Origin: Phyllobacterium brassicacearum
GTDB taxonomy: Bacteria > Pseudomonadota > Alphaproteobacteria > Rhizobiales > Rhizobiaceae
DNA length: 64,000 nucleotides
Direction: 5' to 3'
NCBI RefSeq assembly: GCF_003010955.1
Contig: NZ_PGGO01000002.1
Coordinates: 1-64,000, forward strand
Part shown: piece by piece, positions 7,977-15,630 of the stretch
Layout of the letters: each line of letters starts with the position of its first letter
Numbering within the stretch: the stretch's first letter is position 1
Notes under the pieces: model-generated
Seen by the model: only the letters and a program-made list of their open reading frames with translations
Told to the model about the DNA's origin: nothing
The model's database searches: none
Position numbers and translations under genes: made by a program

Positions 7977-8586
7977 TGACTACACGGTCCATATAGTGGA
8001 CGATGAAGAAGCTGTGAGAAAGTCATTGGCGTTTTTGCTGACCATGTCCGGCTTCACCGTTCGCGTACATGAGTCAGCAACGGGGTTTCTTGCTGCTGCG
8101 CCGACGATCCGCCATGGTTGCCTGGTCACGGACTTGCGCATGCCGGACATGAGTGGCGTGGAATTGCTGCGTAGCCTGAAGACGGCGGACCTTCAAATTC
8201 CGTCAATTGTCTTAACAGGGCACGGGGACGTGCCTATGGCGGTGGAGGCGATGAAGGCCGGGGCGCTGGACTTTATAGAAAAACCTTTTGACGAGGAGCT
8301 TTTGATCGCGGCGGTCAAGCGTGCAGCGGCACAATTGACTAATACGCACGAAGGTTTGGACGATACTTTGACCATCCAAGCACGGTTGGAGGAGTTAACC
8401 GAGCGCGAGAGGCAAGTCCTTTCAGGTGTGGTGGCGGGTCTCGCCAATAAAACGATAGCCTACGATCTGAACATTAGTCCACGCACGGTTGAGGTTCATC
8501 GCGCCAATGTCATGGCAAAAATGAAGGCCAAGAGCTTGCCGGAACTCGTGCGAATGGCACTTAATGTCAGGCTCGACTTCGATTGA
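7966..8586 (+). CDS. fixJ: Response regulator FixJ
   Basis: This 206-aa regulator begins [20 protein letters not shown], close to Sinorhizobium FixJ. The phosphoacceptor is Asp56 in [11 protein letters not shown], with the conserved Lys106 in FIEKPF. The C-terminal LuxR-type helix-turn-helix carries [19 protein letters not shown] and [17 protein letters not shown]. Phosphorylated by FixL at low oxygen, it activates fixK. The start at 7966 matches the family N-terminus; an in-frame ATG at 7954 is an alternative. Both lie within the end of fixL, so the genes are coupled. Confidence 0.95.
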   Translation: MAINDYTVHIVDDEEAVRKSLAFLLTMSGFTVRVHESATGFLAAAPTIRHGCLVTDLRMPDMSGVELLRSLKTADLQIPSIVLTGHGDVPMAVEAMKAGALDFIEKPFDEELLIAAVKRAAAQLTNTHEGLDDTLTIQARLEELTERERQVLSGVVAGLANKTIAYDLNISPRTVEVHRANVMAKMKAKSLPELVRMALNVRLDFD

Positions 8587-8612
8587 CAGTCTCACGCGGT
8601 CAATCTGCCGAT

Positions 8613-8626
8613 TTGACTTAGCGCAA
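8613..8626. promoter_or_regulatory. FixK-type box TTGACTTAGCGCAA
   Basis: On the opposite strand this reads TTGCGCTAAGTCAA, the same form as the TTGCGC...TCAA boxes at 3345 and 5823. It is centred 90.5 bp before the TTG start at 8710, which would give a leader of about 49 nt if it acts at -41.5. It overlaps the ATG at 8626, an argument against that alternative start. Confidence 0.6.
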
Positions 8627-8709
8627 TGCGCATCCTCAAAGACGCGATTAAATTAGTTTGGGCCATCTCCGGCGATCGATCACTCGGTCATATTTCGAGG
8701 GAATGCCCA

Positions 8710-9063
8710 TTGTCAAATTCAGGCCAAATTCTTGTTGTTGCCCCCGACCGCGGGTTGCGACGGTCGCTTGAGTTTGCGCTCGAGGTTGAAGGATTTATCG
8801 TACTGCCGTTCGAGGATGTGACCGCTGCTCTTGCATCGCCTCGCGCCGCAGAGGGCGCTTGCATTGTAATAGACGAAGACGCGCTTTTGGATGACCCCTT
8901 GGCAACGGCTACTGTTCAACGATTCAAAAGGCCCACAGTGCTGCTGATAGATCGCTCTCGGCCTGTAGCGGAATCACTCGGCATGCAGGTACTCCGAAAA
9001 CCAGTCTTGGGAAACGCTCTCATAAGAGCCGTAAGAGCGGCTGAAACTAACCGCACGGTTTAA
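8710..9063 (+). CDS. Stand-alone receiver-domain protein
   Basis: This 117-aa protein consists of a single FixJ-type receiver domain without an output domain. ILVVAPDRGLRRSLEFALEV corresponds to strand 1 and helix 1. VIDEDALL carries the likely phosphoacceptor Asp, and LRKPVLG has the conserved Lys. The acidic pair after strand 1 is reduced (A-P-D in place of D-D). The TTG at 8710 is chosen because GAGGG lies 8-12 nt upstream and the FixK-type box occupies 8613-8626; a longer form from ATG 8626 is possible. Between fixJ and fixK, it could act as a phosphate sink or antagonist of FixL-FixJ. That role is inferred from position only. Confidence 0.7.
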   Translation: MSNSGQILVVAPDRGLRRSLEFALEVEGFIVLPFEDVTAALASPRAAEGACIVIDEDALLDDPLATATVQRFKRPTVLLIDRSRPVAESLGMQVLRKPVLGNALIRAVRAAETNRTV

Positions 9064-9064
9064 T

Positions 9065-9086
9065 CTACGTAGAAACGCGTAGGTAC
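9065..9086 (+). promoter_or_regulatory. Possible FixJ binding region ahead of fixK
   Basis: CTACGTAG (9065-9072) is followed by GCGTAGGTAC (9077-9086). These resemble the GTA(A/C)GTAG motifs bound by phosphorylated FixJ at rhizobial fixK promoters. The region is about 70-90 bp before the fixK start, a suitable distance. Identification is by motif resemblance and position. Confidence 0.45.
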
Positions 9087-9154
9087 ATAACCGAATTTTG
9101 CGACCCGACGAATTAGGCAATTGATGTCCCATCAAATCAAATGGGGAGATCGTT

Positions 9155-9808
9155 ATGCTAGCCTACACCACAATTCAAATGTCAGCTCAGCTCAGATCGG
9201 ATGGAGGCGAGACTCCGATCATTCCGTTGCCGTTCTGTCCTCATCCACAGCAAATAAATTTTTTCGCCCCTGGCTCCGAAATATACGCCCAAGGCGAAAA
9301 GGCAGTAAATATTTATCAGGTCGAGTTTGGTGCCGTCCGTATCTATCGGCTACTCGCCGATGGGCGGAGGCAAATCAGCGCGTTCCATCTATCCGGCGAG
9401 ATCTTTGGCCTTGAAGCCGATGCAAACCACCATTTCTTTGCCGAAGCGATAACGGGCACCAATCTGCGCGTGTTTCCGCGCTCGAAGCTCGGCGACATCT
9501 CCCAGGAGCTCTTCTCACTGACATTGCGCAGCCTCACACGAGCGCAAGAACATTTGCTCGTTCTGGGCCGTCAGACTGCAGCCGAGCGCGTGGCGGCGTT
9601 CCTGCTCGATCTGGCGGAACGTCAGGGCGGCCTGGAACAGATTGAGATGCCCATGTCGCGAATGGACATCGGCGATTATCTAGGCCTCACAATCGAGACC
9701 GTGTCCCGGGTGTTTTCCAAATTAAAGGATACGGGAATCATTGCCCTCCCAACTCTGCGAAGCGCAGAAATTAGAAAATGGAATGCCCTTCAGGCGATGT
9801 GCGAGTGA
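9155..9808 (+). CDS. fixK: CRP/FNR-family regulator FixK
   Basis: This 217-aa protein has a cyclic-nucleotide-binding-like sensory domain (residues 30-140) and a C-terminal winged helix. The recognition helix reads TIETVSRVFSKLK, and its E-x2-SR motif is that of FNR/FixK proteins reading TTGAT half-sites. The N-terminus has only one cysteine (PFCPHP), so it lacks the Fe-S cluster cysteines of FNR/FnrN and should depend on FixLJ for its oxygen signal. GGGGAG precedes the start. Probable targets in this window are the six box-bearing promoters between 3.3 and 11.5 kb. Confidence 0.9.
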   Translation: MLAYTTIQMSAQLRSDGGETPIIPLPFCPHPQQINFFAPGSEIYAQGEKAVNIYQVEFGAVRIYRLLADGRRQISAFHLSGEIFGLEADANHHFFAEAITGTNLRVFPRSKLGDISQELFSLTLRSLTRAQEHLLVLGRQTAAERVAAFLLDLAERQGGLEQIEMPMSRMDIGDYLGLTIETVSRVFSKLKDTGIIALPTLRSAEIRKWNALQAMCE

Positions 9809-9844
9809 GCCCCAATATAAACCCGTGAAGTCTGCGGCCAAACC

Positions 9845-10621
9845 ATGAGAAGCTATTTGCGACGGCTGACCGGGCGAGTGAGAAGCGACGCTGCCGACCG
9901 CCACTTGGCCTATATAATGACTATCGTCGCGGGCGCGGCGAATGCCGGAGGATTTCTGGCAGTAAAGCAGTATACCTCGCATATGTCGGGCATCGTTTCG
10001 TTGATGGCCGACAGTTTTGCACTCGGCGACGTCAAACTTGCCCTTTTCGGATTGGGAGCGTTTGCCTCGTTCGTCGCAGGAGCAGCCGTCTCGGCTATCC
10101 TGGGTCTCAATTGGGGACGGCGGCAAGCGCTCCAGAGCGAGTATGCCTTTCCACTGATGATCGAGGCCATTCTCTTGCTTTGTTTTGGCCTCATGGGCAG
10201 CAACTTGTCCCGGCATGAATGGCTCTTTGTCCCTGCAATCGTGATGCTCCTTTGCTTTATCATGGGCCTGCAGAACGCAGTGATTACCAAGCTTTCCAAC
10301 GCGCGAATTCGGACAACCCATGTCACGGGTATGACGACAGATATGGGAATTGAACTTGGAAAGCTGGTCTACTGGAACACAGTGCGCAACGATCTGGAAA
10401 TACCACTTGTGCGCGCGGACCGCGCGAAACTGGGGGTTCACGCATTGCTAGTCTTCTTGTTCTTTGCCGGAGGCATAATTGGGGCAGTCGGATTCAGGCT
10501 CGCAGGCTTCGGCGCAACGGTAGTGCTCGCCATCGTACTGCTGGCCTCCGCTGCCGTCCCATTCAATGATGATGTGAAAGCAACGCTGGCCAAACGCTTC
10601 CGCGTTGATCAATGGCGTTAA
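9845..10621 (+). CDS. YoaK/DUF1275-family membrane protein
   Basis: This 258-aa integral membrane protein has about six hydrophobic segments. It carries the family signatures AGAANAGGFLAVKQYTSHMSG near residue 30, and FIMGLQNAVITKLSNARIRT followed by THVTGMTTDMG in the middle. Function of the family is unknown. It follows fixK by 36 nt on the same strand and is probably co-transcribed. It is followed by an orphan FixK-like box. Confidence 0.85.
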   Translation: MRSYLRRLTGRVRSDAADRHLAYIMTIVAGAANAGGFLAVKQYTSHMSGIVSLMADSFALGDVKLALFGLGAFASFVAGAAVSAILGLNWGRRQALQSEYAFPLMIEAILLLCFGLMGSNLSRHEWLFVPAIVMLLCFIMGLQNAVITKLSNARIRTTHVTGMTTDMGIELGKLVYWNTVRNDLEIPLVRADRAKLGVHALLVFLFFAGGIIGAVGFRLAGFGATVVLAIVLLASAAVPFNDDVKATLAKRFRVDQWR

Positions 10622-10627
10622 CGTCAG

Positions 10628-10641
10628 TTGATTGAGGTCAA
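10628..10641. promoter_or_regulatory. FixK/FNR-like box TTGATTGAGGTCAA between convergent genes
   Basis: One half-site is perfect (TTGAT) and the other is one base off (GTCAA). It starts 7 bp after the YoaK stop and lies about 130 bp before the 3' end of the BON gene, so no annotated gene starts nearby. It may drive an unannotated transcript or be fortuitous. Confidence 0.35.
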
Positions 10642-10772
10642 CACACGCAACCACTTACCAACTGCGGAAGGCTGACGGTCAAAACCACTTCGGTATGCGC
10701 TAGAACTAATTCCCAGAGGCGAAAGGCAGGAGTAGGCCGTCGCCCGCGTGCTGCCGCTGATGTCTCACTAAA

Positions 10773-11423
10773 CTAGGCTACGATGAGCAAGTCCTCGACC
10801 ATTTGAACACCGGGTGCGGACCAAGCGGCCTGCGCCGCCAGGTTGCGGTCCGACCAAACCTTCACGCGCCCTTCGAGCGTTACCTTGCCAGAATCGTCGA
10901 CCGCCACCCTGATGTCCGATGCCCCGACATGAGCATTTCTCTTCAAGGCATCCTCAATTCGTTTTTTTAAGTCAAATGACGATAAATGCGGTTTGACCTG
11001 AATGTTGTTGGTCACGTCGAATACGCCTGCCAGCCCTCGGACCGCTTCGATAGCAGCGATTTTCTGGTAGTTCCATTCAACTGTGCCGGTGAGCACGACC
11101 GAGCCATCCTCAACCTGTACCTGGACGGCTCCTTCGGGAATGGCCGTGTTCCAATCGAGCAATTTCAATGCCCGCTTGGCGATTTCATCGTCGGCTGTGC
11201 GATGGCGGCCGGCCGGCCGCACTTCCATATCTTGAGCGATGCCGCGAACTCCCTTCACCCGGCAGACGACGTTTACGGCGGTGTTTTTTTCTATGTAGGT
11301 CGGCACATGGCCCGTCAACGTCACTACGCCATTCTCAACCGACACACCGATACTTGCAGCGTTGAGACTCGGCTCGAATTCGAGTTCGTCGAGAACGTTC
11401 TGTCTCAAAACCATATCGCTCAT
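10773..11423 (-). CDS. Triple BON-domain protein
   Basis: This 216-aa protein has three consecutive BON repeats of about 65 residues. They start near VLDELEFEPSLNAASIGVSV, IAKRALKLLDWNTAIPEGAV and IEDALKRNAHVGASDIRVAV, each followed by a (V/K)VTL-x-G or VVLTG strand. BON domains occur in OsmY-type stress proteins and are thought to bind phospholipid surfaces. No signal peptide is seen, so it is probably cytoplasmic. The start at 11423 has AGAAAGGGA upstream and is preferred over 11492. A perfect FixK box inside a 28-bp palindrome lies 62-89 bp upstream, so strong low-oxygen induction is expected. Confidence 0.9.
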   Translation of the reverse strand: MSDMVLRQNVLDELEFEPSLNAASIGVSVENGVVTLTGHVPTYIEKNTAVNVVCRVKGVRGIAQDMEVRPAGRHRTADDEIAKRALKLLDWNTAIPEGAVQVQVEDGSVVLTGTVEWNYQKIAAIEAVRGLAGVFDVTNNIQVKPHLSSFDLKKRIEDALKRNAHVGASDIRVAVDDSGKVTLEGRVKVWSDRNLAAQAAWSAPGVQMVEDLLIVA

Positions 11424-11484
11424 CGTGAATTCCCTTTCTGCAACGGCCATTGCCGAGACCGGAATTCTCGCGTTTTCACCCTTT

Positions 11485-11512
11485 CTACGCATTGATCGAG
11501 ATCAATGCGTAG
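11485..11512. promoter_or_regulatory. 28-bp perfect palindrome containing consensus FixK/FNR box
   Basis: TTGATCGAGATCAA at 11492-11505 matches TTGAT-N4-ATCAA exactly. The symmetry extends outward: 13-bp arms, CTACGCATTGATC and its complement, flank a central GA. The centre is 75 bp upstream of the BON gene start, with a GAGAAT -10-like hexamer on the minus strand near 11463-11468. Because the site is symmetric it could also activate the plus strand. Confidence 0.8.
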
Positions 11513-11735
11513 TCGGCGAGCAATCCGCTTATCGGTCGTATCTCTATTCCTCTGCTCATTGAAAACGGTGCTGTCGCGGCTCCACAGGAGAGTCCGCCAT
11601 TGAATCCCTGCGACAATGCACTATTTCTGGCATCTACCCGTAAACGAGAATTCAGGCAGCCAGTAATGACGCTTGGACTTTCCGGGATTGAATGGGCGCT
11701 CCCCGGCAACGGGTTGAGCGCCCATTTCTTTTGAT
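11513..11735 (+). ncRNA. Possible small RNA between FixK palindrome and terminator
   Basis: This stretch has no convincing reading frame. It begins at a symmetric FixK palindrome (11485-11512) that could activate the plus strand and ends in a good rho-independent terminator (11691-11731). Activation at -41.5 would start the RNA near 11540, giving about 190 nt. No known sRNA family was recognised and no clear -10 was found, so this is a candidate only. Confidence 0.25.
11691..11731 (+). terminator. Rho-independent terminator
   Basis: AATGGGCGCT (11691-11700) pairs perfectly with AGCGCCCATT (11717-11726), with an inner CCCCG/CGGG extension and a T-rich tail (TTTCTTTT) on the plus strand. No plus-strand gene ends just upstream, which suggests an unannotated transcript. 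Confidence 0.7.
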
Positions 11736-11800
11736 GCACCCTTGGGCAAACCACTCCCGATAGTCCTGCATGCGCATGGCGATGCCTGAGAACAAAAAGA

Positions 11801-12031
11801 TCATCCCCTTGCACCTTCAATCATCCGTTGCAATTCGCCCCGGGCATAAGCGTCAAGGTCATCCGGAAACAGTCCGGCATCGACGTAGTCGCGGAAGACT
11901 TCAAATCCCGCCAGCGCAACCAACGCCCTCCTCAACAACGATTTTCTCGAAGCCGGAAGATTGACCGCAAGAATGTCGAATGCGGGTAACTCCGCCTTCG
12001 TATTGCCAAAGCATTTGTCGAACCCGGTCAT
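11801..12031 (-). CDS. Hypothetical protein, 76 aa, doubtful
   Basis: The frame reads with a soluble, helix-prone composition ([19 protein letters not shown], then [19 protein letters not shown]) and ends cleanly. No family was recognised. There is no ribosome binding site before the ATG at 12031. It sits between a terminator and an Lrp regulator. It could be a real small gene or a fragment of a lost one. Confidence 0.3.
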
Positions 12032-12100
12032 CGGATATCCGGGGAGCTTAGGGAAAACGGCTCCGCCAGTCGGGATCCGCTATGGCTTCTGAGAAACCCT

Positions 12101-12568
12101 CTAAACCGGGAGAAGAGCGTCAGGCTTAACATTGCCAATTGACGCGTAGGTATGGGTCTCTCTTACACCGGGTAAGGGCAGGATGACTTCCTGCAGGAAA
12201 CTTTGGTAAGCAGCCATATCCGGGATTCGCGCCTTAACCAGATAGTCGAACCCGCCGACCACCATGTGGCATTCCAGCACTTCCGTTGCTTTGGCTACAG
12301 CTTTCGCAAAGCGATCGAAAACATGAGGAGCCGTGTGATCAAGCCGGACCTCTATGAAGACAAGCGTTCCCCGCCCAATCTTTTGCGGATCGAGGACGGC
12401 TCTGACCGCTGTGATGAACCGATCCTTGAAAAGCCGTTTAACCCGTTGGCTGGTGCCAGTTGGCGACAGCCCTACACGCTCGGCCAAATCAAGCGTGGTT
12501 CTGCGACCATCCTCTTGAAGAAGCCGAAGGAGGCTGCGGTCTATTGAATCAAGATTATCCATTTGCAT
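12101..12568 (-). CDS. Lrp/AsnC-family transcriptional regulator
   Basis: This 155-aa protein has an N-terminal helix-turn-helix (IDRSLLRLLQEDGRRTTLDL, then AERVGLSPTGTSQRVKRLF) and a C-terminal RAM ligand-binding domain. In the latter are VFIEVRLDH, ECHMVVGGFDYLVKARIPDM and GVRETHTYASIGNVK. It is divergent from an ornithine cyclodeaminase-family gene with a 153-bp AT-rich gap. Lrp regulators in this arrangement usually control the divergent amino-acid enzyme in response to its substrate. The effector is not known here. Confidence 0.92.
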   Translation of the reverse strand: MQMDNLDSIDRSLLRLLQEDGRRTTLDLAERVGLSPTGTSQRVKRLFKDRFITAVRAVLDPQKIGRGTLVFIEVRLDHTAPHVFDRFAKAVAKATEVLECHMVVGGFDYLVKARIPDMAAYQSFLQEVILPLPGVRETHTYASIGNVKPDALLPV

Positions 12569-12721
12569 GACTCACATATTTTCCGTGTTTTCTGCGCGAT
12601 AAACCCGCAATATATCGCAAATCAATGTATTTAACCACGCCGTTTGTCGCAATATTCTGTTTTATCGCCTGGTTCTAATGGCGAACCACGCGCCCGAAAA
12701 GAAAACGATGGAGGTTCAAAA
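12569..12721. promoter_or_regulatory. Divergent promoter region with Lrp-like repeats
   Basis: The gap is AT-rich and carries repeated GCGATAAA/TTTATCGC elements, one near 12595 and its complement near 12660, with CGCAATATATCGC between them. Such spaced degenerate repeats are typical of Lrp-type octamer binding. No single consensus can be claimed. GGAGG near 12709-12713 is the ribosome binding site of the following gene. Confidence 0.45.
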
Positions 12722-13729
12722 ATGTCCCAACCAGCACTTGGTCCGCTCAGTAAGAGTTCAGCCGAAATTATGAAGGGAGAAACAAAAATCTTAGTTTTGA
12801 GTGAGGCGGACGTTGTTGAATGCATCCGACTTGGTGAACTTCTGGAGGTCTTGGCTCACGGCTTTAAGGCACTCTCGCTTGGCAAGGTCATCAATCCGGA
12901 ACGTCCGCAGCTTGATATTCCCCGGATGGGCTATTCACTTTCGATGCCGGCTTGGATGGAAGGCATGAATTTGACCGTGAAGATTGTCAACGTCTTCGAG
13001 GGCAACCTCGTCAACGACATACCCAGCCACCTGGCCACTATAAGCCTGTTCGATCCTCGATCGGGTCTACCAATTTGTGTCATGGATGGAACCTATATAA
13101 CGGCTGTGCGAACGTCTGGCTCTGCCGTCCTATCGATCCGTGAACTGGCTCGTAAGGACGCAAAAATTGCTACCGTCGTCGGTGCAGGCGTCCAGGCGAA
13201 CCAACATCTGCATCTGTTACCATTGGTCCGTAATTTCAGTGAGATACGTGTTGTTTCAAAGCATTTCGAAGACGCCAAGAGATTGGCTCGGCTTCACCCC
13301 AACGTTCGACCTATGCAGAATATCGAGCAAGCTGTCAGCACATCAGATGTGGTCTGCCTTGCAACTCACTCCTACGAACCAGTACTCGACCCAAGCTGGA
13401 TTCTTCCCGGGACTCACGTTTCTTCTGTGGGTGTTGCACCTCCCGGCGGAGAAATGCCAAAAGAGCTGATTCGCAAGGCAACACTCTTTGTGGAGACTAA
13501 AGATTCCTTCAAACCGACCCCGGTAGGTTCTTGCGAACTTGCAGGGCTTCCGCCGGAAAGCGGCACTGAACTTGGCAACGTCCTGCTCCATCCGGAGCTT
13601 GGGAGGGAATCGAGTGAACAGATTACGGTTTACAAAGCAATGGGAATCGCCATGGAAGATATGGTGGCAGCGGACCTGGCCTATCGCTGTGCGCAGCGAC
13701 TTGGCAAAGGACAAACAATCACGCTTTGA
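12722..13729 (+). CDS. Ornithine cyclodeaminase/mu-crystallin-family protein
   Basis: This 335-aa member of the OCD/mu-crystallin family contains LSMPAWMEGMNLTVKIVNVF, DGTYITAVRTSGSAVLSIRE, a Rossmann motif ATVVGAGVQANQHLHLL, and CLATHSYEPVLDPSWILPGT. The family includes ornithine cyclodeaminase, which releases ammonia to give proline, as well as alanine dehydrogenase and ketimine or imino-acid reductases. Substrate cannot be assigned. The start at 12722 is preferred over 12644 because GGAGG lies upstream. It is controlled most likely by the divergent Lrp regulator. Confidence 0.88.
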   Translation: MSQPALGPLSKSSAEIMKGETKILVLSEADVVECIRLGELLEVLAHGFKALSLGKVINPERPQLDIPRMGYSLSMPAWMEGMNLTVKIVNVFEGNLVNDIPSHLATISLFDPRSGLPICVMDGTYITAVRTSGSAVLSIRELARKDAKIATVVGAGVQANQHLHLLPLVRNFSEIRVVSKHFEDAKRLARLHPNVRPMQNIEQAVSTSDVVCLATHSYEPVLDPSWILPGTHVSSVGVAPPGGEMPKELIRKATLFVETKDSFKPTPVGSCELAGLPPESGTELGNVLLHPELGRESSEQITVYKAMGIAMEDMVAADLAYRCAQRLGKGQTITL

Positions 13730-14095
13730 TTGAAGCAATGGAATCACTCCACGGCCCTTTGCTGTGAAGTGATCGTGGTCAGCCCCGGCACCAACTCCGA
13801 CCGAGGCGGGCGAGCGGAACAACAGCGCTCTGACTAACTCTCTTCCCTATCGCTAAGAAAACCGACGACTCCATCGGAAGACTCCCGTAGGTTCCTTTTC
13901 CATTGCGCTGCACTAATGCGCAGCGATCCGCCCGGCATAGATTGGACTTGGTTCACTCCGCACCCCTGGTTTCGTGCGAACTCCAACAAGATGGCCCACT
14001 GACCCTTGATGATCTTGCGTTCTGCCTCACGCAATGCGAACCAGCCTCAACGCCCTACATCTCCTTAGCGTCGGCACTCGCCTGCTTATGAGTTG
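13730..14095. other. Gap without a supported gene
   Basis: A 66-codon minus-strand frame (13834-14034) starts with ATG but has no ribosome binding site and no recognised family. Codon pattern is not convincing. No terminator or repeat was seen. Confidence 0.5.
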
Positions 14096-14473
14096 CTAAA
14101 GCTGGTTGCTTACCTCAACGAGGTTGCCGTCCGGATCCCTGAAGTAGACCGAAAGGATCTTGCCCATTGCTCCGGCCCGCTCGCCTGGTCCGTCGATAAC
14201 TTCTATACCCTGACGTTTGAGGTGCAGGATGACTTCATCCAGCGGGGTGTCGGTGAGCAAACAGAAGTTGCCACTGCCTGGAACGGTGTCGCGGGCGATA
14301 CCTGGAGCTGCCGCGGCATCCTGAAGACTGATCTTGTTGGTGCCGAAATGCAGCGACCACTTGCCGGGCCGCTCTTCCTGCGGCTCCATGTGCAGCATCC
14401 GCTCGTAGAAGCGGCGGGTGGCATCAACATCGTTGACACAGAGCACGATATGGTCGAGCGCACGCATCTTCAT
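14096..14473 (-). CDS. VOC-family (glyoxalase/dioxygenase fold) protein
   Basis: This 125-aa protein is a single VOC domain. It opens with ALDHIVLCVNDVDATRRFYE, continues with WSLHFGTNKISLQDAA and FCLLTDTPLDEVI, and ends with VYFRDPDGNLVEVSN. The metal-ligand positions expected in the family are His near residue 7, His in LHFG, and Glu near the end (LVEVS). Members are glyoxalases, extradiol dioxygenases or antibiotic-binding proteins, and the reaction here is open. The start at 14473 fits the domain; a longer frame to 14803 is not supported. It follows the ureidoglycine aminohydrolase gene by 179 nt on the same strand. Confidence 0.8.
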   Translation of the reverse strand: MKMRALDHIVLCVNDVDATRRFYERMLHMEPQEERPGKWSLHFGTNKISLQDAAAAPGIARDTVPGSGNFCLLTDTPLDEVILHLKRQGIEVIDGPGERAGAMGKILSVYFRDPDGNLVEVSNQL

Positions 14474-14652
14474 GCTATATCTTAACCCCACACGCTGTGA
14501 GGTGCGAGCCGGCAAGAAAAGTTTGCGGACGTTGAACACCGTTGAGCGAAGTTTCTGCCACTGCCCCGGTGCTGGCGTTGGTGGCCTGGCTCTCTGACAA
14601 ATCGGCAAGCTGGCGAGCCGGGTGAAAACATGACCTGGGGCTTTCCTTACTG

Positions 14653-15492
14653 TCACCTCAGCCTGGGCTGGAGTGTGAGTTTCATGTGCCGGTTGACGTC
14701 CTTGTAGAGCAGATAGCGGAAGGGGCCAACGCCGCCGGCATAGCAAGCCTGTGGGCAGAAGGCGCGCAGCCACATGAAATCGCCGGCCTCTACCTCGACC
14801 CAATCCTGATTGAGGCGATAGACGGCCTTTCCTTCCAGCACATAGAGGCCGTGTTCCATCACGTGCGTCTCCGCGAATGGAATGACGGCACCGGGTTGAA
14901 GCGTAACGATTGTCACATGCATGTCGTGCCGCATGTCGTCAGGATCAACGAAACGCGTGGTTGCCCACCGGCCGTCCGTACCTGGCATTGCTGAAGGTTC
15001 GATGTCGTTTTCATCGAGGATGAGCGGTTCCGGCAGATCGATGCCCTCGACGGGCTCATAGGCTTTGCGTATCCAGTGAAAGCGTACGCTCTGCTTCGCG
15101 GCATTGAGAACGGACCAGTCCGTTGCCGGGGGGATGAAGGCATAGCCGCCGGGCCGTAGCACGTGCGTCTTGCCGGCAAGCGTCAACTGCAGTTCGCCCT
15201 CGACAATAAAAAGAACGCCCTCGGCATCGCGATCCGGTTCCGGACGCTTGCTCCCCCCTCCGGGCGCAACTTCCATGATGTATTGCGAGAAGGTTTCGGC
15301 GAAGCCAGAAAGCGGTCTTGCAAGCACCCAGCATCGGGTCTTGTTCCACAAGGGCAGTGGACTGGTGACTATGTCCTGCATGACGCCTTTGGGAATGACG
15401 GCATATGCCTCGGTGAATACAGCACGACCTGTCAGAAGGTCGTTTTGCGAGGGATGACCTCCCTGCGGGGCATAATATGAATTTCGGGACAT
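14653..15492 (-). CDS. allE: (S)-ureidoglycine aminohydrolase
   Basis: This 279-aa bicupin has the AllE pattern: SQYIMEVAPGGGSKRPEPDR, then GVLFIVEGELQLTLAGKTHVL with RPGGYAFIPP in the first cupin, and ETHVMEHGLYVLEGKAVYRL with DWVEVEAGDFMWLRAFCPQA in the second. The enzyme is Mn-dependent and releases ammonia from (S)-ureidoglycine to give (S)-ureidoglycolate in allantoin breakdown. AGGAG precedes the start. No other allantoin genes are adjacent, although a hydantoin/allantoin-type racemase lies at 37361, too far away to be one operon. Confidence 0.88.
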   Translation of the reverse strand: MSRNSYYAPQGGHPSQNDLLTGRAVFTEAYAVIPKGVMQDIVTSPLPLWNKTRCWVLARPLSGFAETFSQYIMEVAPGGGSKRPEPDRDAEGVLFIVEGELQLTLAGKTHVLRPGGYAFIPPATDWSVLNAAKQSVRFHWIRKAYEPVEGIDLPEPLILDENDIEPSAMPGTDGRWATTRFVDPDDMRHDMHVTIVTLQPGAVIPFAETHVMEHGLYVLEGKAVYRLNQDWVEVEAGDFMWLRAFCPQACYAGGVGPFRYLLYKDVNRHMKLTLQPRLR

Positions 15493-15630
15493 GAAAAACT
15501 CCTGAACGGTCAGATGCAGTATTGGCCACCTGACAATGCGGTAGACAATGTTTCCTGCCGGAACTCAAGCGGCGTGCCGGCACCTGGCAAATAATTACTC
15601 AGCCGCGCTTGAGCGGCCGCACCCGACCGG

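Noticed and set aside
9121-9135. TTGATGTCCCATCAA just before fixK, as an autoregulatory FixK box
   Set aside because: The half-sites are perfect but the spacer is 5 nt, not 4, which should put them out of register for FixK.
11513-11820. 111-codon minus-strand frame over the FixK palindrome and terminator
   Set aside because: It would run through a terminator hairpin and a regulatory palindrome; no ribosome site and no protein pattern.
13834-14034. 66-codon minus-strand frame
   Set aside because: No ribosome binding site, no recognised family, unusual composition; not enough to call a gene.
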